From: Dehalogenimonas alkenigignens
GTDB taxonomy: Bacteria; Chloroflexota; Dehalococcoidia; Dehalococcoidales; Dehalococcoidaceae
Assembly: GCF_001466665.1 (NCBI RefSeq)
Contig: NZ_KQ758903.1
Location: 124,001-188,000 of the forward strand
DNA: 64,000 nt
Direction of reading: 5' to 3'
Positions 32,865 to 41,903 of this stretch are shown here, piece by piece. The notes beneath the pieces were generated by a model. That model did not search any database. It was not told the origin of the DNA and worked only from the letters and a program-made list of their open reading frames with translations. The position numbers and the translations under genes are program-made. Numbering within the stretch: the stretch's first letter is position 1; every line of letters begins with the position of its first letter.

Positions 32865-33663
32865 TAACACCGTCAGGTTAGACGTCACCCGCGTGTCAGA
32901 GGCAACGGCGGAACCTGTCGGCGACGAGGTCGCGCGGGAGGCGGCGCTGACCATATTTTTCAACGATATGGAACTGGTGACCATGCTTTGTTCCCCAGCC
33001 GAGGAGAACTATCTGGCGGCCGGGTTTTTAGCCGCCGAGGGACTTATCGAGTCGGCCGGGGATATCACCTCGATGACCATTGACGGGGTACGCGGCATCG
33101 CCAGGGTAACGGCAAAAAGCAGCGGCGAGGCGGGGCGGATCTGGAAACGCTTCATCTCCTCCGGCTGCGGCCGGGGAGCGACATTCTACTCCGCCGCCGA
33201 TGTTGCCAGCCCGCCGGTTGTTTCCTCGATGAAGCTGCACCCCGACCAGATCTACCGATTGATGAAAGATTTCCAGGAGAGAAGCGAGGTTTTTAAGACG
33301 ACCGGCGGCGTCCACGCCGCCGCCCTGGCGGCTCCCGGCGGCATCGAGTTGTTTTCCGAGGATATCGGCCGGCACAATGCCGTCGACAAGGTTTTCGGCC
33401 GGTGCCTCATCGAGGGCATCGGGACAAAAGACAGGATGCTGCTGGTTTCCGGGCGCATCTCGTCCGAGATACTCCTCAAGACCGCCCGGCGCGGCATACC
33501 ATTCCTCATTTCCCGGAGCGCTCCCACCGATTCCGGGGTGAAGCTGGCCGAAAAACTGGGCATCACCCTCATCGGCTTCGTGCGCGGCCATCGGATGAAC
33601 ATCTACGCCAACCCGGAACGGTTAGTCACTGTTAAGGGGCCCGGCACCGGGGATCATGAATGA
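32857..33663 (+). CDS. fdhD: Formate dehydrogenase accessory sulfurtransferase FdhD
   Basis: Carries sulfur from a cysteine desulfurase to the molybdenum or tungsten cofactor of formate dehydrogenase-type enzymes. 268 residues with TGGVHAAALA, EDIGRHNAVDKVFG and LVSGRISSEI. The E. coli protein has a CxxC loop; here the equivalent segment SSGCGRGA has a single cysteine. The TTG start overlaps the methyltransferase gene. The target oxidoreductase gene is outside the window. Confidence 0.94.
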   Translation: MTDNTVRLDVTRVSEATAEPVGDEVAREAALTIFFNDMELVTMLCSPAEENYLAAGFLAAEGLIESAGDITSMTIDGVRGIARVTAKSSGEAGRIWKRFISSGCGRGATFYSAADVASPPVVSSMKLHPDQIYRLMKDFQERSEVFKTTGGVHAAALAAPGGIELFSEDIGRHNAVDKVFGRCLIEGIGTKDRMLLVSGRISSEILLKTARRGIPFLISRSAPTDSGVKLAEKLGITLIGFVRGHRMNIYANPERLVTVKGPGTGDHE

Positions 33664-33678
33664 TAAAATGAGAAGAAT

Positions 33679-34590
33679 ATGAATACCGACAGCATCGCCA
33701 ACAAAATCAGGACTTTAGCCGCTGAGAAAGGCGCCGTCATCCTGGCCCACAACTACCAGCTGGGCGAGATACAGGATATCGCCGATTTCGTCGGCGACTC
33801 GCTGGAGCTGTCGCAGCGGGCAGCTGAAGTCAGGGCCAAAATCATCGTCTTCTGCGGCGTTCACTTCATGGCCGAGACGGCAGCCATCATCTCGCCGGAG
33901 TCCAAAGTGCTGTTGCCGGACGCCCATGCCGGCTGCCCCATGGCCGACATGATCACCGCCGCCGGCCTGCGGCGGATGAAGGACGAACTGCCGGGCCGGC
34001 CGGTGGTGTGCTACGTCAATTCCACCGCCGGAGTGAAAGCCGAAAGCGACATCTGCTGCACCTCGGCCAACGCGGTCAAAGTCGTTGAGAGCCTGCCGGA
34101 GGATGAGATTATTTTCGTCCCCGACCAGTACCTTGGCTTCTACGTCCAGCAGCAGACGAACAAAAGAATTCATTTCTGGCCGGGCTACTGCCCCACCCAC
34201 GCCCGTATCCTGCCGGAGTACATACTTGAACTCAAAGCCGAGCATCCCGGCGCCAGGGCTATGGTCCATCCGGAGTGCCGGCCGGAGGTGGCGGCGGTCG
34301 CCGACGCCGTTTTATCTACCGGCGGCATGATCCGTTATGCCCGCGACCCGGGGGTCAAGGAGTTCATCGTCGGCACGGAGATGGGCATCATCCACCGCCT
34401 CAGGAAGGAGAACCCAGGCAAGAAGTTCTATCCGGTTTCCGAGCAGGCGGTGTGCCCCAACATGAAGCTGATCACGCTCGATAAAGTGCTTTATACGCTG
34501 GAGACCGAGGCACCCCGGGTGGAGGTGGAAGAGGAAGTCGCGGTAAAAGCCCGCCGGGCAATCGAGAGAATGCTGGAGGTCAAGGTTTAG
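33679..34590 (+). CDS. nadA: Quinolinate synthase
   Basis: [4Fe-4S] enzyme making quinolinate from iminoaspartate and dihydroxyacetone phosphate for NAD. 303 residues with LAHNYQLGEIQDIADFVGDS at the start. Cluster cysteines are near 127 (CCTSANAVKVV), 200 (MVHPECRPEV) and 259 (AVCPNMKLI). The nadB and nadC partners are not in the window. Confidence 0.95.
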   Translation: MNTDSIANKIRTLAAEKGAVILAHNYQLGEIQDIADFVGDSLELSQRAAEVRAKIIVFCGVHFMAETAAIISPESKVLLPDAHAGCPMADMITAAGLRRMKDELPGRPVVCYVNSTAGVKAESDICCTSANAVKVVESLPEDEIIFVPDQYLGFYVQQQTNKRIHFWPGYCPTHARILPEYILELKAEHPGARAMVHPECRPEVAAVADAVLSTGGMIRYARDPGVKEFIVGTEMGIIHRLRKENPGKKFYPVSEQAVCPNMKLITLDKVLYTLETEAPRVEVEEEVAVKARRAIERMLEVKV

Positions 34591-34941
34591 GTGAATGATT
34601 TCAATCACGTCCTGATTATGGTCACCGCGGCGGACAACGAAGAGGCCAGGCTTATCGCCAAGGTGCTGCTGGAACAAAAAAAAGCGGCCTGCGTCAGCAT
34701 TATGGACGGCATGAACTCAAGCTACTGGTGGAAGGGCGGCATCGAAAACGCCACTGAGAGCCTGCTCATGGTCAAGACCCAGGCCGGACTCCTTGGCGTA
34801 GTTGTCGAGACTGTCAGAGAGATACACAGCTACGACAACCCCGAGATCATCGCCCTGCCGGTCATCGGAGGTTCGGAGGCATACTTCGAATGGCTGGACG
34901 AGTCGCTGGAGGCGAAGGCCGACGAACCCGCCGCTCCGTAG
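34591..34941 (+). CDS. cutA: Divalent-cation tolerance protein CutA
   Basis: Small trimeric ferredoxin-like protein, 116 residues. Motifs TAADNEEARLIAKVLLEQKKAACVSI and SSYWWKGGIENATESLLMVKT are typical. It starts with GTG directly after the nadA stop. Biochemical role remains uncertain despite the name. Confidence 0.93.
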   Translation: MNDFNHVLIMVTAADNEEARLIAKVLLEQKKAACVSIMDGMNSSYWWKGGIENATESLLMVKTQAGLLGVVVETVREIHSYDNPEIIALPVIGGSEAYFEWLDESLEAKADEPAAP

Positions 34942-34989
34942 CTATTTTACCCTTCCCGGCGTATAATAACGCCACTCAAAGGCGAACGT

Positions 34990-35706
34990 ATGTTTAAGAC
35001 CATTCGGGAAGACATCCGGAACGTGTTCGACAAGGACCCGGCGGCCCGGGGCGTCTTCGAGGTTATCTTCTGCTATCCCGGCCTGCACGCTTTATGGGGC
35101 TATCGCGTCTTCCACTGGTTCTGGAAGATCAGGTGGCACTTTCTGGCCCGCTGGCTGTCCCACTGGACCCGCTTCCTCACCGGCATCGAAATCCACCCCG
35201 GCGCCACTATCGGCAAACGGTTCTTTATAGACCACGGCATGGGCGTAGTCATTGGCGAGACTTCTGTTATCGGCGACGATGTGCTGATCTACAAGGGCGT
35301 CGTCCTGGGCGGCACCAGCCTGTCCAAGGGCAAACGGCACCCGACCCTGGAGAACAACGTGGTCATCGGCTCCAACGCCACCGTGCTGGGCAATATCACC
35401 ATCGGCGAGGGCGGCAGAGTCGGGGCGGGCTCTGTCGTGGTCAAGAGCGTGCCGCCGGGTTCCACCGTCGTTGGCATACCCGGCCGGGTTGTCGAGGAAC
35501 ACAAGCCCAAAATCGTCACCGACCTGGAACACGGCCATCTTCCCGACCCGGTGGCCGAAGCGGTGCGCTACATCCTGGCGGAACAGGCCAAACTGGAAAA
35601 ACGCTGCGAAGCCCTTGAGAAGATCGGCGGCATCGTGACGCCTACCGACGAACTAAAAGAGAAGCTAGAAGCCCTGGCCAAGGAATTCGACGGCGGCGGG
35701 ATTTGA
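34990..35706 (+). CDS. cysE: Serine O-acetyltransferase
   Basis: First step of cysteine synthesis: acetylates serine to give O-acetylserine. 238 residues of the short EpsC/CysE type. A helical N-terminal part precedes the left-handed beta-helix of hexapeptide repeats, with [19 protein letters not shown] and the loop [25 protein letters not shown] helical C-terminal tail of about 45 residues could form a coiled coil. Product feeds cysteine synthase, encoded at 50548 and at 63411. A TATAAT lies at 34962-34967. Confidence 0.93.
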   Translation: MFKTIREDIRNVFDKDPAARGVFEVIFCYPGLHALWGYRVFHWFWKIRWHFLARWLSHWTRFLTGIEIHPGATIGKRFFIDHGMGVVIGETSVIGDDVLIYKGVVLGGTSLSKGKRHPTLENNVVIGSNATVLGNITIGEGGRVGAGSVVVKSVPPGSTVVGIPGRVVEEHKPKIVTDLEHGHLPDPVAEAVRYILAEQAKLEKRCEALEKIGGIVTPTDELKEKLEALAKEFDGGGI

Positions 35707-35801
35707 CCCGGCTAAAAACCCGGTTCAGCCGCCGGCGCTTTTTATAACACATTCCAATTTATTGAGCCTGTCACCCCGGCGATGAATCAGCGGTCGGCTT
35801 T

Positions 35802-35830
35802 TTGACACTCTTCCACGTTTCCCATATAAT
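35802..35830 (+). promoter_or_regulatory. Consensus sigma-70 promoter of the fur-feoB operon
   Basis: TTGACA (35802-35807), exactly 17 bases, TATAAT (35825-35830): both hexamers perfect. Confidence 0.9.
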
Positions 35831-35834
35831 AATT

Positions 35835-35853
35835 GCAAATGATTAGCATTTGC
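35835..35853. promoter_or_regulatory. Fur-like operator overlapping the transcription start of fur-feoB
   Basis: GCAAATG-ATTAG-CATTTGC, a perfect 7-5-7 dyad beginning 4 bases after the -10. Its A/T-rich core (AATGATTAGCATT) resembles Fur boxes. Binding would block initiation, consistent with iron-dependent autoregulation of the operon. Confidence 0.75.
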
Positions 35854-35872
35854 GTATATCTCGGAGACGGTG

Positions 35873-36277
35873 ATGCCGCTCGGTAAAACCGCTTTAAAAG
35901 CCACCGGGCAGCGGGCTGTCATCCTGGACATCATCCGGGCCGGCAAGGGCCATCTTGATGCCGATGAGATCTACCAGCGCGCCAGGAAAAAGCTGCCTCG
36001 GATCTCCCTTTCGACAGTTTACCGGGCGCTGGCTAAATTCAAGGAGAGCGGGCTGGTTGAGGAACGGCACCTTGACCAGAACCATCACCACTATGAGATT
36101 TCGCATCAGGAACATCATCATCACCTGATCTGCACCCGGTGCGGAAAAGTCGTCGAGTTTACGCTTCCCATAGTTGAGATTGTCGGTGCGGTGCCGCAAG
36201 CAGGCGGCTTTTCTATCAGCGGCGGCGAAATTTCGCTCACCGGGCTGTGCCCGGATTGCCGGCAGGAAGCGGTCTAA
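35873..36277 (+). CDS. Fur-family transcriptional regulator
   Basis: 134 residues. Winged helix with the recognition segment RISLSTVYRALAKFKESGLV, then a histidine-rich metal region (QNHHHYEISHQEHHHHLICTRCGK-type, shown here in part) and a structural zinc pair CTRC and CPDC. ATG 35873 with GGAG 6 bases upstream is preferred over GTG 35870. It leads the iron-uptake operon and has a Fur-like box in its promoter, so a ferric uptake regulator is likely; PerR or Zur is not excluded. Confidence 0.9.
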   Translation: MPLGKTALKATGQRAVILDIIRAGKGHLDADEIYQRARKKLPRISLSTVYRALAKFKESGLVEERHLDQNHHHYEISHQEHHHHLICTRCGKVVEFTLPIVEIVGAVPQAGGFSISGGEISLTGLCPDCRQEAV

Positions 36278-36281
36278 AGAT

Positions 36282-38342
36282 ATGTCCGCCAGGAGATCTG
36301 AACCTGCCGATATGCCTGTCGAAAGCTGCCCCGCCTGCCATGCCCCGAACCAGCACCGCCGGCGCCGCGGACACCGGCTTGAGATGACCGGCGCACCCTC
36401 CTTGAAGATCGCCCTGGTCGGCAGCCCCAACGTCGGCAAGAGTTCCGTTTTCCACGCCCTGACCGGACGGCGCGTCATCATTTCCAACTACCCCGGCACT
36501 ACCGTTGACATCTTCCGCGGCCAGGCCGTTTTCAACAGCCGCCCGGTGGAGGTTATCGACACCCCCGGCATGTACTCCCTGCACTCCATTACCGAGGAGG
36601 AGCGGGTAGCCCGGGCTATCCTGCTCCAGGAGAAGCCGGACGTGGTGCTTCACGTCATCGACGCCAAAAACCTGGAGCGGATGCTGCCGATGACCTTCCA
36701 GCTCATCGAGGCGGGACTACCGGTCATCGTCGTCCTGAACATGATGGACGAGGCGTCAGCCCACGGCATCGGCATCGATACCGGGAAACTTGCCGCCGAA
36801 CTGGGTGTTCCGGTCATCGGCACCGCGGCATCCCTCGGGCATGGCATTACCGAACTCAAACAGGCAATTCTGGATTACAGAGCCATCAGCCTGGCGCTGC
36901 CGATAGTCTATGATGAATTAATTGAAAACGCCGTCGCCGATCTGAAGCCGCTGGTCAGCGGCAGCCCGCCGGCCGAGCGCATTTCCAGCCGGTCGATCGC
37001 TTTACTGCTATTAAGGCAGGATGGGCAAATTCGGCAATCGGCAACCGAGGGCGAAGGGTCGGACGGTTCGCGAATCGATGCCATCGTTGACCGCGCCAGG
37101 CTTTCGATGAATCAGGCGCCGGCTTACGTTCTGGCGGTGGCCCAGCAGCGGGCGGCTTCGAAACTGGCCGCGAGCGTCATGTCGCAGCAGGTGCCCGGCA
37201 GACTGCGCTTCGGCGAGCGGTTGTCCCGAGCAATGATGCACCCCTTCACCGGCGGGCTCATCCTGGCGGCGGTGCTGTACGCCATGTATTTCATTGTCGG
37301 CGTCTTCGGCGCCGGTACGCTAGTCGGGCTGCTGGAGGAGAAGGTCTTCGGCCAGCTCATCAATCCCTTCTTTCAAAATACGCTGCAGAATCTGATACCG
37401 ATCCAGCTCATTTCCGACCTCTTCGTCGGCGACTACGGCATCATCACATTAGGCATCACCTACGCCATCGGCATCATCCTGCCCATCGTTTCCACCTTTT
37501 TCATCGTCTTTTCGATGATCGAGGACTCCGGCTACCTGCCGCGGCTGGCAATGCTCATTGACCGCGTCTTCAAGTTTATCGGCTTGAACGGGCGGGCGGT
37601 CATTCCCATCGTCCTGGGCCTGGGCTGCGACACTATGGCCACCATCGTCACCCGCACCCAGGAAACGAAACGCGAGCGGGTTATCACCACCCTGCTCCTG
37701 GCGCTGGCCATTCCCTGTTCCGCCCAGCTTGGCGTCATTTTCGGCATCCTGTCCGTCTCCACCGGCATGCTGCTGACCTGGCTTGGCGTGGTCGGCGCGG
37801 TTTTTATCCTGGTTGGCTGGCTGGCTTCCAGAATCATCCCGGGCCAGCGTGCCTGCTTCTACATGGAGGTGCCGCCCCTGCGGCTGCCGCGCCTGTCCAA
37901 CGTGCTGCAAAAAACCTACGCCCGGCTGGAGTGGTATTTGAAAGAGGTCATCCCCTTCTTCATCGTGGCCAGCGTGGTGTTGTGGGCCGGCGATGCCGCC
38001 GGCCTCCTCGACATTCTGATTAGCGGACTTAAACCGGTCGTTGAGTTCGTCGGCATCCCCGCCGAGGCGGCGGTGGCTTTCGTCATCGGCTTCTTCCGCC
38101 GGGACTTCGGCGCCGCCGGGCTGTATGATCTGACCGCCCAGGGGCTGCTCTTCGGCAACGCCCTTCTGGTATCGGCGGTAGTCATGACCCTGTTCGTGCC
38201 GTGTATCGCCCAGTTCATGGTCATGATCAAGGAGCGGGGCTGGAAGACGGCGGTAGCTATTGCCGGCTTCATCTTTCCCTTCGCCTTCCTGGTTGGCCTG
38301 GGACTCGACCGGGCCTTGAAGTTCCTCGGAGTCAGCCTGTGA
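36282..38342 (+). CDS. feoB: Ferrous iron transporter FeoB
   Basis: GTP-dependent Fe(II) importer, 686 residues. After a short N-terminal extension with a CPAC pair, the G domain has G1 GSPNVGKS (47-54), G3 DTPGMYS and G4 NMMDEA. The Gate-repeat membrane region follows, with VLGLGCDTMATIVTRTQETKRER. ATG 36282 lies 4 bases after the fur stop. FeoA is not separate here: it is fused to the DtxR-like regulator two genes on. Confidence 0.96.
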   Translation: MSARRSEPADMPVESCPACHAPNQHRRRRGHRLEMTGAPSLKIALVGSPNVGKSSVFHALTGRRVIISNYPGTTVDIFRGQAVFNSRPVEVIDTPGMYSLHSITEEERVARAILLQEKPDVVLHVIDAKNLERMLPMTFQLIEAGLPVIVVLNMMDEASAHGIGIDTGKLAAELGVPVIGTAASLGHGITELKQAILDYRAISLALPIVYDELIENAVADLKPLVSGSPPAERISSRSIALLLLRQDGQIRQSATEGEGSDGSRIDAIVDRARLSMNQAPAYVLAVAQQRAASKLAASVMSQQVPGRLRFGERLSRAMMHPFTGGLILAAVLYAMYFIVGVFGAGTLVGLLEEKVFGQLINPFFQNTLQNLIPIQLISDLFVGDYGIITLGITYAIGIILPIVSTFFIVFSMIEDSGYLPRLAMLIDRVFKFIGLNGRAVIPIVLGLGCDTMATIVTRTQETKRERVITTLLLALAIPCSAQLGVIFGILSVSTGMLLTWLGVVGAVFILVGWLASRIIPGQRACFYMEVPPLRLPRLSNVLQKTYARLEWYLKEVIPFFIVASVVLWAGDAAGLLDILISGLKPVVEFVGIPAEAAVAFVIGFFRRDFGAAGLYDLTAQGLLFGNALLVSAVVMTLFVPCIAQFMVMIKERGWKTAVAIAGFIFPFAFLVGLGLDRALKFLGVSL

Positions 38343-38536
38343 ACGACGCCTCCGCCGACAGGATAAAATGCCCCTTCTGCGGCTTCGAGTTCGACGCCGC
38401 CTCCGGCACCGCCTACTGCGGCTCCTGTCCCATGGGGAAAAGCTGCCGGCTGGTGCGCTGCCCCAACTGCGCCTATGAGACACCGGCCGAACCGAAACTA
38501 TTTGCCGCCATCAAGAAGCTGAGGAGAAAACGATGA
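38339..38536 (+). CDS. Small zinc-ribbon protein in the feo operon
   Basis: 65 residues starting with GTG that overlaps the feoB stop by 4 bases (GTGA). CPFCGFEF, YCGSCPMGKSC and CPNCAYE give seven cysteines in CxxC pairs, and the end is basic (KKLRRKR). Resembles the small cysteine-rich proteins found beside feoB in anaerobes, possibly FeoC-like in role. It overlaps the next gene by 4 bases, so translation is coupled throughout. Confidence 0.85.
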   Translation: MNDASADRIKCPFCGFEFDAASGTAYCGSCPMGKSCRLVRCPNCAYETPAEPKLFAAIKKLRRKR

Positions 38537-39186
38537 ACATCGACGAGCACGGTGAAGAGATACTGGAGAGCCTGTGGATCAAGACACAGGAGGAAAAAGC
38601 CGGCGCCAGCGCCGCCGATTTTCAAGCCCGCAAAGCCCTCGAGCAGCTCATCGAGGACGGGCTGGTGGTTTCAGGCGGTGATGGTTTACTCTATTTGACT
38701 GAGAAAGGTCTGCCGGAAGCCCGCAGCGTGGTGCGGCGCCATCGCCTGGCGGAGCGCCTGTTATACGACGTCCTGGGCACCCGCGACAAGATGATGCACG
38801 ACAAGGCCTGCAAGTTCGAGCATCTGCTGGATAAGGGACTCGACGAGAACATCTGCGTCCTTTTGGGGCACCCCAAAGTATGCCCGCATAACAAGCCGAT
38901 CCCGCCGGGCAAATGCTGCCAGGCGGCGGCCTCCCGCCCGCAGAAGCTGGTCTCGCCGTTATCCGAACTGCGTCCAGGACAAAGCGGTACCGTCGCTTAT
39001 CTCTACGCGCCGGAAGCTGACAAGCTGCAAAAGCTGATGGCGATGGGCGTCCTGCCGGGGGCGCCGGTGAAGCTGATCCAGAGTTTCCCGTCATACGTTT
39101 TCCAGGCTGGCATGAGCCAGTTCGCCACCGACCGGGAAATGTCTGACGCAATTTATGTAAGGCTGACCGAAGACCCGGTCCACTGA
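38533..39186 (+). CDS. DtxR/MntR-like metal regulator fused to a FeoA domain
   Basis: 217 residues. N-terminal winged helix (1-70), dimerisation and metal site (about 72-130, RRHRLAERLLYDVLG, CKFEHLLDKG, HPKVCPHNKPIPPG and a following Cys pair), and a C-terminal SH3-like FeoA domain (about 143-215, LRPGQSGTVAYL and MAMGVLPGAPVKLIQSFP). Known DtxR regulators sense Fe(II) or Mn(II). The fusion could supply FeoA to FeoB, or act only as regulator; sequence cannot decide. Confidence 0.9.
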   Translation: MNIDEHGEEILESLWIKTQEEKAGASAADFQARKALEQLIEDGLVVSGGDGLLYLTEKGLPEARSVVRRHRLAERLLYDVLGTRDKMMHDKACKFEHLLDKGLDENICVLLGHPKVCPHNKPIPPGKCCQAAASRPQKLVSPLSELRPGQSGTVAYLYAPEADKLQKLMAMGVLPGAPVKLIQSFPSYVFQAGMSQFATDREMSDAIYVRLTEDPVH

Positions 39187-39215
39187 CGGCTCTTTTGCGC
39201 CTTATTCCGGGGGGC

Positions 39216-39224
39216 TGGTATAAT
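39216..39224 (+). promoter_or_regulatory. Extended -10 promoter of tRNA-Ala
   Basis: TGGTATAAT 14 bases before the tRNA, with only a weak TTGCGC upstream. It lies outside the integrated element, so integration leaves tRNA expression intact. Confidence 0.6.
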
Positions 39225-39232
39225 CCCACCCG

Positions 39233-40816
39233 TCACATGGGGCTGTAGCTCAGCTGGGAGAGCGCCTCCTTTGCAAGGAGGATGTCAGGGGTTCGAGTCC
39301 CCTCAGCTCCACCAAAACTATCAATAGGTAGAACTGTTTCACCATCACCGCCCGGAATGGGCAGCCTATATTCCACCTTCACGGTGTTGCCCTCAACAGT
39401 GACCCTTTTCACGAATGTCTTAATGAACGCCTTCCGCCTTACCACATCGGCATCTTCAAGCAAAGCCCTCAAATCCCTTGCATGAGTTTTGATTGCCTCA
39501 AGGTTGAGTTGATCCATCTTGTCGACGACCGCGTCTGCATCAAGCTGTACCTTCACTTTACTGAGTTCATCTTGCTTGTTCCGTAACTCCCTGATTCGGG
39601 GCGCTAGATCATGAAGCGTTAACAGCCCGGTTTCAAGAGCCTCGTACAATTTGAGCAGCCTGGTATTCACTTCCTCCAGTTCCGAATCGATGTTGGATAG
39701 CCGCTCGTATAAAGCGGTATGACCTGATCGCAGATCTTCATTCACCAGCTTTACGAGTTCTTCCAAGTTCTGTTCGTTCAGGATCGTGGATTTTAGGTTT
39801 TGAGTCACAAGCCTCTCAAGTTTTTCCTTGGGAAGGCTACGAGCGCAGCACGCTTCCTTGCCTTGCTTGTAGTTCCGCATACATTGATAGTAAGCATATT
39901 CCCCGGATTTGGCGCTGTGGCCAGTCATCGAGTGCCCGCAAGAACAGAATAGAAAGCTGGAGAGGAGGTACTGGCTTGTAACCGTCCGAGGGTGCGCGAC
40001 GGCCGGGCTTTTATTCCCCACCTTCTTCTGCACAAGGTAGAAATCCTCATGCGGAATGACAGCAGGCCAAGCGTTTTTCAGCCGGACCGAGCCCCACACA
40101 AGAACTCCGGCATAGGCTTCGTTAGTGAGCACCTGGTAGACTGTAGACCGGCCCCAGTACTCACCTTTAAGAGTACGAAGACCGTCCGCATTAAGTTTAC
40201 AGGCAATGGCCTTGCAACACTGGTCTTTCAACGCCATTTCAAATTGGAGCTTAACAACCTGGATCGGAACCGAATCATCCGGCATGGGTTCGAGTTTGTT
40301 CCTGAGCTTTTCGCCGTCCTTCACCTTGATGACCTTGTAACCATAAGGAGGCCGGGAGCCGTTGAAGAAGCCGCGCTTGGCATTTTCCATCTGGCCACGC
40401 TTGATGTCCTGCCCCATGTTCAGGCTGTAGAATTCGTCGATAGATTCGATGACACCCTCCAAGAGGTGTCCGGTCGGTGAATCATCCACCGGCTCGCTGA
40501 TTGATATCACCGAGATGCCTTGCTTCTTCAGGAGCATCTTGAAGGTCACCGAATCGCTGCGGCTTCGGGCGAAGCGATTGAGCTTCCATACTAAAATCGC
40601 TTGAAACGGGGGCGGTTTAAGCCTTGATAGCGAGATCATTTCCATAAAGGCCGGGCGGTCGGTTGAGCGTCCGCTTTCGGCCTCATCAATGAATTCACGA
40701 ACTACCACATGGCCGTTTTTCTCGGCATACTCTCTCAAAGCCCGAAGCTGCGCTGATAAGGAAAGCACGGTGTCCTGTGCTTCGGACGAAACCCGACAAT
40801 AAAGTACCGCCTTCAT
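39233..40816 (-). CDS. Large serine recombinase of the integrated element
   Basis: 527 residues. The resolvase catalytic domain begins MKAVLYCRVSSEAQDT (nucleophile Ser10 or Ser11) with later QAILVWKLNRFARS. A recombinase domain (about 155-260), a zinc ribbon (FCSCGHSM...YYQCMRN, near 290-325) and a long coiled coil (about 355-470) follow. The last 26 residues are antisense tRNA-Ala sequence, so the natural C terminus was probably replaced or extended on integration. It should drive integration and excision of the element to its right. Confidence 0.93.
   Translation of the reverse strand: MKAVLYCRVSSEAQDTVLSLSAQLRALREYAEKNGHVVVREFIDEAESGRSTDRPAFMEMISLSRLKPPPFQAILVWKLNRFARSRSDSVTFKMLLKKQGISVISISEPVDDSPTGHLLEGVIESIDEFYSLNMGQDIKRGQMENAKRGFFNGSRPPYGYKVIKVKDGEKLRNKLEPMPDDSVPIQVVKLQFEMALKDQCCKAIACKLNADGLRTLKGEYWGRSTVYQVLTNEAYAGVLVWGSVRLKNAWPAVIPHEDFYLVQKKVGNKSPAVAHPRTVTSQYLLSSFLFCSCGHSMTGHSAKSGEYAYYQCMRNYKQGKEACCARSLPKEKLERLVTQNLKSTILNEQNLEELVKLVNEDLRSGHTALYERLSNIDSELEEVNTRLLKLYEALETGLLTLHDLAPRIRELRNKQDELSKVKVQLDADAVVDKMDQLNLEAIKTHARDLRALLEDADVVRRKAFIKTFVKRVTVEGNTVKVEYRLPIPGGDGETVLPIDSFGGAEGTRTPDILLAKEALSQLSYSPM
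39239..39314 (+). tRNA. tRNA-Ala, anticodon UGC, with encoded CCA
   Basis: Full cloverleaf: acceptor GGGGCTG / CAGCTCC, D arm GCTC...GAGC, anticodon arm CCTCC-TTTGCAA-GGAGG with anticodon TGC, T arm AGGGG-TTCGAGT-CCCCT, discriminator A and CCA at 39312-39314. The adjoining recombinase gene runs antisense through all of it, which marks this tRNA as the integration site. Confidence 0.97.
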
Positions 40817-40842
40817 ATCTTTTGTCCTCCCTAACCTTTCGC

Positions 40843-41757
40843 CTATGTCCCGATCCGCTCACAAATTGAGCAAGTCCCCGGTAGCATGCCTATTGCTGAA
40901 TATTCGCTGATTAATTCTCTGATTGGCGTTACCCATTCCCCAAGGCTCTTATACGTTGTTTCTACTTCTTTAAGTTCAACCGTTTTGGTGAGTTCTTCGT
41001 ATGCTGCAAGAAGACCGGACCTGCACTTATCCTCGCCTTCGGCATCTACCTCAGCCAGTTGTTTGCCAAACAGGGTGACCAGGTGCCGCTCCCGATCGAC
41101 AACCATCCCATTTTTCAACTCAGCATCCGTTTTCCCAGGTTCCCCTGAGAAACGTCGTCGAAGCGCGTACTTATAGAGTTCAGCGCAGGCGGTGTGACTG
41201 AAAACGAACGGCGGATGAATACCTTTAGTTTCCGAGACCACCGGTAAACCCGTCTTATTCCTGATGAGTTCAAGCGTCTTCAGTTGGAGGTCGATTCGAG
41301 CCAACAAATGGGCTTGATACTCTTTCTGCCACTTGGAAAGAAAGCGCGTAAGCTTGATTTGGCCCAGGTGCTGCTTGATCGGAGACGGCTTGTTGAGGGC
41401 GGCTTTTGGAAATCTCCCGGCGAGGAACTTTTCTTTCAGGCGCTCTTCATCGAGGAAGACCGACAGTGGCTCGCGCTCGTACCAGGAGACAACCGCCAGT
41501 TCAACCGCCGGGACCTCAACGGAACGGGCAGTTTCAGTGAGTTCAGCAAGTAGTTGTTCCTGATGCCTTTTAAGGGCATCTCGGATCAGGCTCACATTTG
41601 CCTCTCGCAAGTCCCGTTCCCGTCGCGCTTGGATGATACCGTCCCTGACCGTGCGAGGATCAGCCTTGGTATCATTTACGATTTTGGATTCAGTTTTCCC
41701 CTCTTCAATTAGTTTGAGCCACCTCGCCCTGTCTTCCGCGCTATATTTCTTCGGCAT
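40843..41757 (-). CDS. Hypothetical protein of the integrated element
   Basis: 304 residues, soluble and highly charged. An N-terminal HTH-like stretch (AEDRARWLKLIEEGKTESKIVNDTKADPRTVRD, quoted as two pieces: residues about 6-22 and 23-38) suggests DNA binding; the rest is helical with no known motif; a Cys pair lies near the end. ATG 41757 has AAGGGGAA upstream; a longer frame is poorly supported. It precedes the recombinase on the same strand by 26 bases and may be its partner or directionality factor. The quoted stretch is interpretive. Confidence 0.7.
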   Translation of the reverse strand: MPKKYSAEDRARWLKLIEEGKTESKIVNDTKADPRTVRDGIIQARRERDLREANVSLIRDALKRHQEQLLAELTETARSVEVPAVELAVVSWYEREPLSVFLDEERLKEKFLAGRFPKAALNKPSPIKQHLGQIKLTRFLSKWQKEYQAHLLARIDLQLKTLELIRNKTGLPVVSETKGIHPPFVFSHTACAELYKYALRRRFSGEPGKTDAELKNGMVVDRERHLVTLFGKQLAEVDAEGEDKCRSGLLAAYEELTKTVELKEVETTYKSLGEWVTPIRELISEYSAIGMLPGTCSICERIGT

Positions 41758-41903
41758 GGAAAAATATTCCCCTTTTCTACGATTGATGATTATATTGCAA
41801 ACGTCATACATGTATTTTATTGCTGTTTAGTGCGGCTGTCAATATTTACGCATACTTAACATTCTGCGGTGACGGGGGACGAAAGGTATGGTACTCTCGT
41901 TAC

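Noticed and set aside
39233-39310. The C-terminal GTRTPDILLAKEALSQ of the recombinase as a real domain
   Set aside because: It is the antisense translation of tRNA-Ala, a known annotation artefact.
41820-41903. Longer N terminus for the small ORF before the tyrosine recombinase
   Set aside because: No start signal; composition looks non-coding.
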